Source of the DNA: Gonium pectorale
Taxonomy: Eukaryota > Chlorophyta > Chlorophyceae > Chlamydomonadales > Volvocaceae
Assembly (NCBI GenBank): GCA_001584585.1
Contig: LSYV01000035.1
Span: forward strand, 112,629-176,628
Length of the DNA stretch: 64,000 bases
Direction: 5' to 3'
The notes below the pieces were generated by a model, which was given only the letters and a program-made list of their open reading frames with translations, made no database searches and was not told the origin of the DNA. The position numbers and the translations under genes are program-made. Shown here piece after piece: positions 38,701-50,839 of the stretch; position 1 is the first letter of the stretch; every line of letters starts with the position of its first letter.

Positions 38701-41700
38701 AGATGCCGCCCGGGGATCGCCGCCCAAGGCCCGCCGCGTGAGCGCCGACAGCGCGGACCGGGCTGGCAGCGGTGGCGACGGAGTTGCTGCCGTATGCCCC
38801 ATTCTCCAGCGGGGGTCTGCGGCTGTGTTGCTGCCGGCTGCGAGCGGGGCCGAGGCCGCGCGCAAGGTGGAGGCGGGGCCGCGAAGCCTGCAGGCCAGCA
38901 ACGCGCTGCAGCCCGCGGACGTGCATGTGGTGGTGAGCGGCATGGCCTACCCGCGCTTCTACAATGACCCGCCACTCGAGACAGAGGTGAACCGTTGCAG
39001 GGAAGGGCCGGGGCAACGGGAGGGCGGCGCAGCCGTTCGCCGTGGTTCCTTGACGGGTGCAGTACCGGGGGTCCCCGTCGGATGCGTCCAGTCCGGGTGG
39101 GGAGGGGTGTGCGCCTCCTGACTCAGCCCTTGCAGATACTTTGCAATGGCATGTGGTGCACCACCAGGCGCGTCCTGCGACGGGGAACGGCATGTACACT
39201 CGTCAGTTAGCTACCAGCGAATCGTTTTTGTGAAGCACAGTCCTGCCCGTCCGCACACCTAACCGGCCTGGCCCGCCCTGTCTCACCCCCTCCCCGCACG
39301 ACGTGCTCCTGCGCTTTCGCCGCCCGGGCCGCAGGACGGGCAGCCCTGGAGGCCGCCCCCTGGGAGCACCCTGCACTACGGGATGGCGACGGGGCCGAGC
39401 ACCGCCAAGCTGTTTAGGACTGGCGCAGCGGGCCGCACCGAGGCGACCGACTCGTGCCACGGCTGCGGGCAGCGGTTCCTGGCCACGTGCTGTCAGTGGT
39501 GCGGCGAGGGCATCATCTGCGCTGCGTAAGACGGGGCTGCGCAGGGGCCGAGGCTGGTATGGCTACAGAGCCCTCGGAGGGGGGCGTTTGCTTGATCCAA
39601 GTTGGTTGTGGGCGGCGCGACGGGGTGCCTCGGTTGGACCAGGCTCCAGCTCGTCAGGGAGCCGCGCCCTGCAGCCGCCGTCACGTCGTAATGCAAGCCC
39701 ATCGACCTTTTGCGCATGCACCCACGTCGCCGGGCACCACGGGCCGGCACGACTCAGCCAGTGACGTGGCCTCCCCGTCGCTTGCAAGCCCTCTGGTCCC
39801 CCGTCTCTTGCCGCTGCTTGGCAGGTGCCATCAGAAGCACCTCCCCGAGTACACCTACGCCGAGCTCATACACAAGTGCCCCAAGTGCCGGCGGGTGTGC
39901 TCCTGCGGCGAGTGCGGCCAGGGGACAACGCACGCGGCTCGGCGCCTGAGGACGACCGCCAGCTTGCGGCAGGCAAGGCAGTAGTGCAAGAGAGGCAGGG
40001 GGAAGGAAGGAGGGAGGGTGGCACGGCCCGAAAAAGGGGGTCGGGGCCGTGCAGCAAGCCAGCGCTCGTGCCCTCGGGGGTTGCGACCCCGCTGTTGAGG
40101 CCTGGGAACAACCGGCGAGTCTGGCTGGTCTCAAGGCGAAGTGTACAAGCCGTACAAGCTACGCAGGGCCAACCTCGGCCACAGCGGTTACGAGGTCCGA
40201 ACCGACAACATACACTGGTACTCGAAGTGCAAGCACTTTAACGTACACACATGCGGAGAGCGCCAGCGAAAACCGATGAACGATTGATCCACACGTTGGC
40301 GCAAGCAATATCGTTTAAACCTTGATGGCTCAACCAGGCAGCTCGCTGGTCTTCACAAAGTTTTAATAGCGAGTATTCTCCCTTGCCAGCCTATGCCTGC
40401 GACCCATGGGACCCATGGGACCTCATATCGTAGCCTCTGCTTACCTATGCGATACGCGTGAGATTTTCTGCAGTGGGGCAGCACCTCCTACAGCTAGCAA
40501 ACGTGGCGCAATCGGCCTCCCATGCCGTTTGGGGAACGGACTGGGCCGCGCAGCGGCAGAGGACTTTCGCCGACTTTCCCCGGCGGCGGCTCCAGCGTTG
40601 GCGAAGCGGCGAGGTTCTGGCCCTCCGGCAACAGCTGGAGCCGAACTCTGACCCGCCATCGCAAACCACCACCGCGAGCGCGCTCTGCCCTCTCGACCCC
40701 CTGCGCTGCCACCGCCAGAACCTGTCGCGACACGCGCTTCGCTGGATCACCGGCACCGGCGAGGGCGCGGTGGCCGCCGCTCCCGGCTCTGTCACCGGGT
40801 CCGCGGGCGGTCTAGTGCCCGGCCTCAGGCCCGAGCGGGGCGGCGCGCTGGGCTACTACCTGGACCTGGAGGATCTGGAGCTGGCCGCCTCGGGCGTGTC
40901 GGCGGAGGAGGTGGAGGTGCAAGACATGCGCAAGGAGCGCGTGCTGTGCGACGTGTGCGCCACTTCCATCGCCGCCATGTTCAGGTGCGGGCAGGGGCGG
41001 GGGCGAAGGGCGCGCGCGGCTGGGAGCGCGTTCGCGTGAAGGCTGGTGTGAGGTTCGCAGCAAGGGCGAGCTCACTGGCGTCGCGCGTGAGTTGTGACTT
41101 TCCCGCCGCTGCTCCCGGCCGCTGCCCTGCCGGTATCCTGGCGCCGCGCCACCGCAGGGAGTGCATGCAGTGCCAGAAGGTGCTCTGCCTTGAGTGCTGC
41201 AAGGCCCGCCGTGAGGGCGGGGACAACGGGAGCTGCAGCGGCGCGGCGGTGCAGCGCAGCGGCGGCCTGCGGTGCGGCATTGCGGCGTGCAGCGGCTCCA
41301 CCCGGCTTCTCACCCACCTGCCGCGGCAACACCGCCACCTGCTGCAGGCACTGCGCGAGGTGCGGGGCTGCAAGGGCGTGTGTCCAGCGCATGGTGACGG
41401 TAGCGGTGTGCGTGTGTGGGGCGAAAAGGGGCAGGGGATTGTTTTTAAGGTGCGGACTGAAAGGGGCGAGTCCGGCCTGACCGGTGCAGGGACGGTTAGG
41501 GTGCGGCGCGGTGCGGGGCGGTGCGGGGCGGCCGCGGGTGAGGTGAGGAGGGGCTGGGTCTGTAGCTGGCCGTGCGCGTGCGATACCGCGTTGCATTACG
41601 GGTGCTTGGTATCGACACCAGCAATTGGGTTTTGGGGATAGCACACAGGCGCAGCCCCCGTCCCCGACTCCGTTGCCTCTTAAGCGTCCAACCGCACAGG

Positions 41701-44700
41701 AATACAAGCATCTGGCGGCTGGTGGCGGCTGCGCGTCTCCTTCATACTGGGATCCGCGCCTGGTGATCGAGTCGGCTGGTGCCCGCCAACCGCAGCTACC
41801 GGCTGAGCTAGGGCAGGCGCCGCAGAGAGCCCAGGCTGGAGTCGTGGCGAGCACGGTGCCGCAGGGTCCGGCGCACGGCCAGCAGCAGGCGATGAGTCGG
41901 CAGCAGCAACAGCTGCAGCAGCCGCAGCCCATGGAGGAGCTCATCGTCGCCGCCGGTGAGCATCGTGCTCCTGTTTGTGAGCGAGCGCTGTATGCGTACG
42001 GTGATCCGGGTGGTGCGGGGCTGCGTGAAACCGCAAAGGCTGGTTGATACTGTGTGTGATGTGCGGTACGCGCGTAAGGTTTATTGGTGTGTGGCAGGGC
42101 TGCGCTGCGGAGCGCCCTTTCCCCAAGGGTCCCGTCGCTCCTTTCAGACGACGGCAATCACAGCGCAGCCCCGACTCCACGCTACTCTACGCTCGACAAC
42201 CTCTTACGCTCTCGTTCCACTTGTGTACGGCTGTGACCGGCAGTACGGCGCCCATTGCAACCCCCGCTTCCCCTGTCCCGTGCAGGCGTTTCCACATTCA
42301 AGGCCGGCGATGTCGTGCCGGAGGGCCACGTGGCCGCGTGGGACCGCTACGTGCTGCCCGCGGAGGACGTGCGGCTAGCGTCCGTGCGGCCACGGGGCGA
42401 CCCGGTCGGCGGCGGCAGCGGGCCACGGTGCGGTGATGTGGGGGGCTATTGGAAGCGGGGGACGGCGACGCGGTCTCCTCTCTCGCTAGTGGGTGCGACA
42501 ACGCCACTGACGCGGCTTGTTCCGGCCGCAAAGATTGAACCGGGCCCGGGGCCCGACGTGAGCCTGGGGTGCTGGGGCGTGCGACTGTGGGCTTGGTGTG
42601 TGAGGTGTCCAACAGGGCAATAGGGCTTACTCCCCGTCTCGTCTGGCCTGCACCATACCCCGTAGGCGGCGCGTAGCTGCTTCCATGCCCCCCTCACCCG
42701 TCTGCTACCCCCCTCTCTCTCCCTGCCCGCCCGCAGGCACCTCTTCACGCCACACAGCCGCGACCTGGAGCCCGGCAGCCCGCGGTTCGTGGCGTACGCG
42801 CTCATCTTCCAGGAGCGCTGGCGGCTGCGGGAGCCGGTGCTGGTGCGCGGCTGCCGTGGCTCCAAGCCGGAGCTGTGGCTCCCCGAGGTGAGCTGGCGCT
42901 CTGGGGCCTCGGAGACACGCCCTCGCATGGCCGCTTCACCAGCCGACCGTCCTGTCCGAGCCTGCCTGCTTCGCCCCGAGCGTGGCCGCTTCCGCGCTAG
43001 CCCGCAACCTGCCGGGAGGCAGTTTCAGAGTTCAACCCCCCCCCCCCCCTGCATGCCACATCTGGCATCCCGCATCCCATAATCCTGAGCCCCTCCGCCC
43101 GGCCTTGACCGGTGCGCCACGTGCCCGCCCCGATGCATTGCAATTTGCAGACGTTCCGCGCACACGTCCGGGAGGGCCTCAACAAGCTCAAGGCGAGCGA
43201 GCCCTCCAACGAGGGCCAGGCAGCTGGCGGCAGGCCCACGGCGTCCCGGAGCGTCGTCAGGGGCAGGGGCAGGTGCGGCAAGGCGGGGACCGGCAGGGTG
43301 CCGGTGCGGGGCTTTGCCGCTGGCATCACCTCAGTCCCAGTCCCGGGGTTGACAGGGTGCTGTCGAACGTGCTCGCCGCGGCTTGCGGAGCAAGGCCCCG
43401 GCTGCGAGCTGGCCCTCGCCCCTCGTGCGCCAGGGTCGCCCACATTCCCTGTTTGCTGCGGCCGAGTTGGCTGCTCCGGCTGGCGCGTGTGCTGCCCCCA
43501 GGCGCCCCAATGGGAGCCAGTCGGGCGGCGCGGGCGGCGGCGACGGAGAGCTGCTGACCATCATCGACTGCGCCGACGGTTTTAAACCCGTAGCAGGCAT
43601 GAACGAGACCCGCTTCTTCAGGCTGTACCAGCAGGTGCGCCAAGCGGCCGCGGCGGCTCCGGCCGCTCCGCTTGCGTCCGTCGCGTACCTCATCTGCGTC
43701 ATGGCGGCCGCAGCATGTGTACGGCACATGCATGCCCGTACTGGCAGTAGTGGAGGTCGACGTCAGCGGGGCGCAGTGCGCCCATGTAGGTCTGCAGTCG
43801 GATGCTTGCAGCCGCGATGCTTCAGTAGGGCCGCCGGGGCCGCGGCTCGTCCCTACGCATCACGCGCTCCCGCCCCTGTCCACGACCCTTGTTCCTTCGC
43901 GTGGGCAATCGCTTGCCGAATTCCCCGCACACGGCCCACTCGGGCCCAGCCGGTCCCACACACCCCCACGCGTTTTTACCCGTTTCCCCGATTCACCTCC
44001 TACACACCCGACCACCGGCCCGCAGCCGTACCACCCGGTCGCCCAGCCCCTGATGCTCAAGCTCAAGGACTACCCGCCGGTCAAGGAGTTCTCTGCAGTG
44101 CTGCCCAAGCATTACGCGGTGGGCAGGGCGGGCAAGGGGCGGTGGCAGCCACGGGGGTGCGGCGCCACGGAAGGCGGCACGTGGTGCGGGAGACCCCGCG
44201 GGGATCTTGGCGAAGGGGGAGTGTGTTGTTCGCAGCGGCTTGCAGAACCTGAGACTGTGTGCGGGTGAGCTGTGCGGCCTCGGCGCGTCGGGCGCTGTGG
44301 GTGCTGAGGCGGTAAGTGCACACCCACCCTGGGCAATGCCCGAAGTCACAAGTTGTTATAACGTTCTTGTAGGGTGTGCATTGAATGGGGGTTGCTCGTA
44401 ATGCACTCGGAGCGCCTGGGCGACCACTGGCAGCTTGATGGCTTGAATCTAACCGTTTGCTCCGCACTTACAGTGCAAATGGTTCGCCCCTCCACCACCC
44501 GCTCCAGCGCTGCATGCACATGGGGCACGCGCGGCCACTGGCTGTGCGGCCCTCTCCCTTCTACTGTACCCCAACTTCGCGCTGTTCCCTCCCCCTCCCC
44601 CCTCTCTATCTGACCCCCACCCATCACCCTCGTTGCCGACTTCAGTGCCTCAGTACCGTAGTTCCTTGTCATTGCCGCGGCCATCTCCACAACTCAATCC

Positions 44701-47700
44701 CCGCCACCGCCACCGCCGCTCCTCCCTCACAGGATTTCCTTGAACAGCTGCCGCTGCCCTTCATGACCCGCCCGGATGAGGCGCCGCTGAACCTGGCCAC
44801 CTCGCTCTTCCCCTTCGCCAACCCCACCGACCTGGGGCCCAAAGCTTACATCGCCTTTGGCACCATCGAGGTACGCAACACCCCCCGCGCCTGGCACGCT
44901 CGCTCGCCCCGCCCTGCTGCGTGGGCCCGTTTCTTGGGTCACAGGGCTGCGGGTGGCGTGGCAGCTGAAAAGCCAGCGCCGCCATTGGGGTTGCTTTCTT
45001 CTATGGGCCTGAAAGCTTGCTGCCATGCAAGTTCTGGTCAGGTGGTACCGAGGAGGCGAGACCACCACTCGGTCGGGTTTTGCTCTCGTGCGGTCTTTGC
45101 CGCCCAACCCCGTGCCCTCTGCCCAAATTTCAGTCGCGGGTCTTGGCCTTCACCATTGTCGCACTGGCCACATGCCCGTCCTTGGGCGGACTGCCCTGCC
45201 CCGCCACGTCCATGCCCCCGCTCAGGAGAACGAGGACGGGCGCGAGCGCGACTCTGTCACCAAGCTACACCAGGACATGTCGGACGCCGTGAACATCCTG
45301 AATCACGTGCAGCGCCACGGCGACAGCCCAGGTCAAAGCCACAGCCGTGGCCACAGCCACGGCCGCCACGCCGAGGCACAGCCCAGAGAGAGGGAGGACC
45401 AGCGGCGGCGGCAAGCGCTCCCTGGCGCGGGCGCCGGCGGCAGCGCCGCCAGCTCTGCCGTGGCTGCCGTCGGGGACGGCGGTCGTACGGTCGACGGGGC
45501 GGATCCGCGCGTCCGGTGTGGCAACGAGCCGCTGGAGCTGCCCGGGTGCGGGGGACGGCCGGGCGCGAGCCTAGCGGGGGTGGGGTACAAGGGCGGACGC
45601 GTCCCCTTCGGCTGGGAAGCGCCGACCGGCGCCCTTTCCCGGCTCCCTTACCGTCGCCACCTTGCTGCCTGCCTGCCTGCACAGCGCATGCGCTCCCCGT
45701 GTGGCGCTAGCCGCGGTGCGACGTTGCCCGAGTGCCCTCTCCGCCGCCCCCGCAGATACGGCGGCGCAGGGGCCGTGTGGGACATCTGGGCTCCCGGAGA
45801 GGAGACGGAGAAGCTGTGCAGGTGGGGCAGGGCAGGCAGCCCTAGCTGGGAGGCGGGACACAGCAGGCGGCCTGTGCGGGGGCTGGAGCGCCGCACAGCG
45901 GTGTCCTCGCTCCTGCGCTCCTGGAGTGTCTGCGACGTTGGGGTGGTGCCGCGGTCGCGGCACTTGCGCTCCGCTTCGCCTTCGCTCGTGCCCAGGCCGT
46001 AGCGAATTTGGGGTCTTGCAGTCGCCGCATCCGGTGGTCTCGGCGTCCTGCCTGCCTGCCAGCACAGGCACGTTGCTGCCGGACCATGAGACCATGACAC
46101 GCGACCATGCGCCTCCTCCCTAAGGGCATGCCAACCGACGCACCATTGCTCGATCCCCCCTCTCGTCTTCATATCGCCTTTCCTGCCCGGCCGCCCGCGG
46201 CAAATGCTGCCGCAGTTACTTGAGGGAGCACGCCACCAGCTTCTTCGAGTACGGGCAACAGCTCAAGCAGGGCCAGGTGCGGCCTGCGTTGCAGCGGTTC
46301 TGGCGCTTCCCCTGGGGGTGCCCTGTGGGGCATAGGACTGGGCAACCATATAGGCACGTGCCCATGCTCGTGAAGCGGGGACATTGCATTCTTCGGGCCA
46401 GGTCGGCAGGGCGGGTTGCGCAGGCCAATCGCGCATGTGGGATCCCCGGCGCTTTCCGTACGCCACCCCACGTGACACACGATCAGGCGACACGGCATAA
46501 ATCTCTTCGCCCGCAAGACCCACTTGAAACTAGTCCCCCTCTCCCCGGAACCCTATGCCGGTCTCAACCTGCCGACAAGAGCCCACATTTCAGATGATGG
46601 TGGCCATCACCCTTGCAGGCTGTGCAGATGCTGTTCCCAGGACGCGCGCTACGAAGTCTTCCCGACTGCCTCAACAATGTAACCGTGTTCCTCTCATGTA
46701 TCCCCTCCCGGCCTCCCGCCCCCTCTCCCACTTGCCACGCCAGGTGGACAACCCCGTGTTCGACCAGGCGTTCTTCGTCCACCGCAAGCACCGGGAGGCG
46801 CTGTGGGCGCAGCACGGGGTGGGTCGTCGGTGTTGTGGGCGGCGCCGCGGCTTGGCGCGTGCCGTGGCAGGTTAGGCCCTCACCCGCCGCCGTGAGAGGG
46901 AGAGGGTGGCCACCCTTGACGCCATGCGGCGATCGAGCGGCGCTGCTTCGTAACGCTCTCCGGCCGGTGGTGGTGCCCCCGCGGGCCGGCGCTCTGCTCC
47001 CAGGGCCACCCCCGAGGCCCGCCCTCCTCAGGCGGACACCTCGCATCCCGGCCGGAGACCTGCCCTCCCTGAGCTGGACATCTCCACTTTCGCATCGTCC
47101 CGCGTGCCCCTCGACAGCGCTCCTCTGCAGTGTTGCGCCGCGCTGAACGCATGTGCAAGTTCGGTTCACCGGCACGCGCGTGTGCGCCACTCGAGCAGTG
47201 CTGGGCCGCCCGTGCGCCCGCCATGGCGCCCCCGCAGGTGTCTTCGTGGCACTTCGAGCAGTACGAGCACGAAGCGGTCTTCATCCCCGCCGGCTGCCCG
47301 CACCAAGTGCGCAACCTCACCAGCTGCATTAAGGCGAGTGCGCGCACGCCGGGAGCGGCGCGCAGCCACCTGCAGTCCGGACAGACCGTTCGCTCGCCGC
47401 AGCACCTAGCGGCTGCAAACCTCCGCTTCACCGGTCCCCCGACCTGCGTATGATTTTCGTGCAAGGGGGCCTTCGCTCCTTGGCCGCGGCTGGACCTCCC
47501 CGGCGTGCGCGTCAGCGGTGGCAGTAGCAGACGCTTCGGCTTTCCCCACGCCAACACTGTCGTTCGTGAGGTCATGGCGCTCCTCATGACCCCAATCCCT
47601 CGCAACAAACTCAGTACCCCAGTTTCCCGCTCTCGGACCGGTCATCCCCCATATTATCCCTGGCTTTGCCCCCAGACGGCCGTGGACTTTGTGTCTCCGG

Positions 47701-48879
47701 AGGCGGTGGACGAGAGCGTGCGCATGGCGGAGGGCCTCCGCCGCATGAGCCGGGACCCCCACGCGGACGGCTACAGCGCCATCGACGACGCGCACAGCGA
47801 CCGACTGCAGGTGCGGTGCGATGCGGTACGGTGGCCGGGGGCATGCGGGCAGCTCCCCGTTGCTTGGCCGGGGACCGGGTGGAGGCTTGGTTGGGGAGAT
47901 GCAGGGGCCGAGGGCTCCCTGCTGGCGGACCTTGCCTTCTGGGGCACTGCCGAGCGGCCCCGGCCTGGGAGGTGGTGCAGCTGTGCACGTGAGACCCGCT
48001 CCGTCTCTTGCCCAGCTCAGCAGCGCCCTCATGCTGGCTCCCATTGTTTCGCGCGTGGCAGCAGAAAGTACCGTGCTGGGCAGGCATCAGCTCTCTGCGG
48101 CGTCCTCCCTTACACCATTCTCCACCTGACCGTGCCATGCCGTCCCTAGGCTTAGGGAACGCGCTATCTGTCGCGGCATCTATGGCGGCTTGCACGCTGG
48201 CCTCTCCACCTGACCGTGCCATGCCGTCCCTAGGCTTAGGGAACGCGCTATCTGTCGCGGCATCTATGGCGGCTTGCACGCTGGCCCCGCCCCCTGCCGG
48301 TCGATGCGCCCCCGACGCCTTGTGACTGTGATCGCCCGAGCCTCGCAGGGCATGCTGATCCTCCTGGGGGCGGCGGTGGAGCACTTTCGCACCCTGCACC
48401 CAGAGGCCTACACCGTGCCGCAGCGCAGCCGCCAGGGCAGCGGCACCGCGACGGGGATGGCGGGCGCCGTGGCCAGGGCCAACGGGAACGCCGTGATAGC
48501 GGCTGCGGCATTGGTGATGCCAGCGGCGCGGGCGTCGCCGGCGGCCGCGGGGCACGGTGGCCAGCAACGCCGGGCCGCGGCGCCGGCGGCATCGACAGGG
48601 CGGATGGGTGGGCGCGGAGGCGGTGGCAGCGGCGGCGACCGGCCGCCATTGGTGGCGGGGGTGCCCACGGCAGGGCTGCAAATGGCCGGCGGGGCCAAGA
48701 GGCAGCAGCACCAGCAGCGGGAGGGTGAGCAGCGCCGCAGCGACAGTGCGGGGGCTGGGGCGGGGGTTGCTGAGGCGGCCCTGTCACGGAAGCGGCCGGG
48801 CCAGGCCTCGCCGGTGAAGACGTGCCAGCGGCGGCGACAGGCCTCGACGGACGATGGTGACGTTGGGCGTGTCCCGTAA
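29702..48879 (+). CDS. Giant KDM3/IBM1-type JmjC histone demethylase
   Basis: Twenty-one exons give about 4,088 residues once the gap artefact is collapsed: 29702-30804 plus 30924-35085, 35322-35907, 35973-38986, 39335-39525, 39825-39972, 40494-40984, 41158-41359, 41649-41955, 42286-42427, 42737-42887, 43151-43272, 43502-43634, 44026-44118, 44733-44870, 45226-45545, 45756-45821, 46216-46276, 46744-46818, 47238-47333, 47676-47810, 48349-48879. Residues 1-2950 are low complexity (Arg/Ser-rich start, Ala/Pro/Gln later). A RING-like zinc region follows (CHGCGQ, CCQWCG, CHQKHLPEY, KCPKCRRVCSCGECG), then LCDVCATS/CMQCQKVLCLECC, then the JmjC domain. The order matches plant IBM1/JMJ25. Iron ligands are present: H3676 and D3678 (KLHQDMSDAVN) and H3857 (PAGCPHQVRN), so H3K9me1/2 demethylation is the expected role. 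The junction 39972/40494 uses an inferred GC donor; if wrong, the locus is two genes, but the JmjC part has no upstream ATG. The start at 29702 is the first ATG only. Confidence 0.8.
30710..30923. repeat. False tandem duplication around an assembly gap
   Basis: Bases 30710-30804 and 30825-30923 are the same sequence on either side of 20 N. The second copy carries four extra single c bases (after gcta, ggt, ccct and ttgca), which break the frame. Dropping 30805-30923 restores one open frame across the site. This is most likely unmerged contig ends, not biology. Confidence 0.9.
30805..30824. other. Assembly gap of 20 N
   Basis: Twenty undetermined bases inside the first exon of the JmjC gene. 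The round number and identical flanks suggest a placeholder of unknown true length, probably zero or negative. Confidence 0.95.
48119..48286. repeat. Exact 84-bp tandem duplication in the last intron of the JmjC gene
   Basis: Units 48119-48202 and 48203-48286 appear identical base for base. They lie in the intron between exons ending at 47810 and starting at 48349. The unit length is a multiple of three but no gene-like frame is used. Confidence 0.93.
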
Positions 48880-50839
48880 AGCCGGTTGGACGTGATAGGA
48901 GCACTCTGGTGAGGGCCGCCGATAGAAACTGGTAAGGGCCCCCGCTTTGGTCGTGATGGGCCCAGTTCCGATTACGGGACTGTACGCACGGCACGGATGA
49001 CGGGTGGCCAGTCGCCTGGGTCCGGGATGTGCATGTCTGCTCCCAAGGTGCACTCACCCCATGACCTTGTCAGCCCCGGGCAGTGGCCGAAGGTCACGGC
49101 ACCGCTACTGTGCGGTGTCTGCTGGGCTTGGCCGGCTCCGCCGTGCCTTACAGTCCATGTGGCAGCGTTGGGTACGCGCGGTTTGTTGACCCGGCGGCCA
49201 ACCTCCCGGGCGGTCAGTCTCAAGTTTGGAGGGCAGTGTATGCTCAGGTTGGCGAGTGGGACGTGCATAGTTAAGCCGGTGTGTTAAGCCTGTTGTATGG
49301 GGGTTAATAAAGAAGGGGAAACGGGTCGCGTCGCGGACACCGATCCGCATACTCAGTGGAGGGGTTAATGGCAGTCTTGGTGGAGTTGTAGGCGACCTGA
49401 AAACTTTCGACGTCAGTGACGAACGAGTGGGGGAGAGTGACGTGATATACCGCCATCAACTACTCCGAGCAAGTGGAACTGCTTGCGTGTGCACGGGACG
49501 CGGGGTGGGCTGTATCGCTATAATTCTATTGCTGCAGTCGTACGCCCAAAGCGAGTTTCTACAGGCAGGCATGGCCTTGCCATGTACGGCAGCGTTGTTA
49601 CTGGTATGCCGGGTGGATTACCCGTTAGAGGCAAGGCTGGTAAAGAGCTTCTCTGTAAACTGTTTAAGCGGACGTGTGCATAGTCCTGTCGTCCGCAGCC
49701 CTGCATCGACGCACATGATGGAAGTCTGAGGGGGGCAGATGCGTACGGCCCGGAAACCATGATTGCCTGGGACCGACAGGGACCGGCCTCTTGGGGGGCC
49801 GCTTTCCTTTTGCTGCTGGTCATTTAGTCATACGGTATGAGCCGTCGGGGGTGCTCTACTGTCGCGTGTGAACCATTGGTTCCGTTGGCAGCTGTTGTGT
49901 GATTGCGGCTGGCGGATACGTAACAATTCACTTGATGCCTTCCCGGAGGTTGCATGGGTAGCCCTCGCCCTGTTTATGGGTCCAAACGGACCGTGTGACC
50001 ACAGACGTCCCACCACAAGGTGGGGCACACTGTAACTGTAACTTTTTGTCCAGGCATGCATACTTGGGCATTCAACTGGATGACTGGGCCGCTGAAACCC
50101 CGCATCACTCCAGTCCTTTATGTTAGCAACCATGCAAAGTGGACCACAAACTATTGTAATGAATTGTTTGTTCAAGATAGCGTGGCCCAATCAATCATGG
50201 GATCCGATGGAACGGTTGCTGCAAGGTGTTCCAGGGCGTAACAGACGACACCAACGCGCTGTGTCCCGACCCGTACTGCCCTGCCCTCATGCCTCATCTG
50301 GATGACCGCCGGACGGGGTGCATTTGACCTTCACCGGTTGGCTATTGAACGTAGCCAGGCTCTGGGCTGCATCCCTACAAGTACGACTGCAGCGGCACAC
50401 GAGTGATACAGCACTTGCCGTTACACAGAGGCACGTAGCCTAAAAGCGTTGCCTTCGGTCGACACACCGTCGGGATGGACTAGCGAGCACGCGGACGTGC
50501 CTGCTAATGCCGGCGAGGTTCTGCCGTGGGAAGCAGACTCGATAGCATGCCCCTCGCCAGGTTAGGCCTTACATGCCTTACCAATCCAGTCCGTGTCTAT
50601 CAAATGACACGGCGCCAGCAGGCCGGCAAGTACTGGTCAACCATCCCAGGATGCGCACCTCCCAGACTTCATCGGCGGTCCAACTCGGCAGCCTAACCTG
50701 CCCCTCCAGATCCCGAGCTAGCCACAACAGCCACAAACAAGGTATGACAATATAAGGTTGCTGCCATTTGCCGCTTGTGTTGGACCGGGAGCAACATGCC
50801 GGTACTTGCACACGCTCGCGCACGTCCCGGAGCGCGAAC
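48880..50839. other. Intergenic region between convergent genes
   Basis: The JmjC gene and PRL1 converge here, so the region holds two 3' flanks and no promoter is needed. Open frames are short. An aataaa lies near 49305, TGTAA at 49654, and tandem actgtaactgtaac near 50031; none is clearly tied to the JmjC transcript. Confidence 0.45.
50569..50573 (-). promoter_or_regulatory. Candidate TGTAA polyadenylation signal for PRL1
   Basis: TTACA on the plus strand (TGTAA on the minus), 267 nt beyond the PRL1 stop codon. Confidence 0.4.

Noticed and set aside
39973..39984. TAG at 39982 as the true end of the large gene
   Set aside because: Possible, but the zinc region then lacks its JmjC partner and the JmjC part lacks a start codon; the GC donor nine bases earlier solves both.
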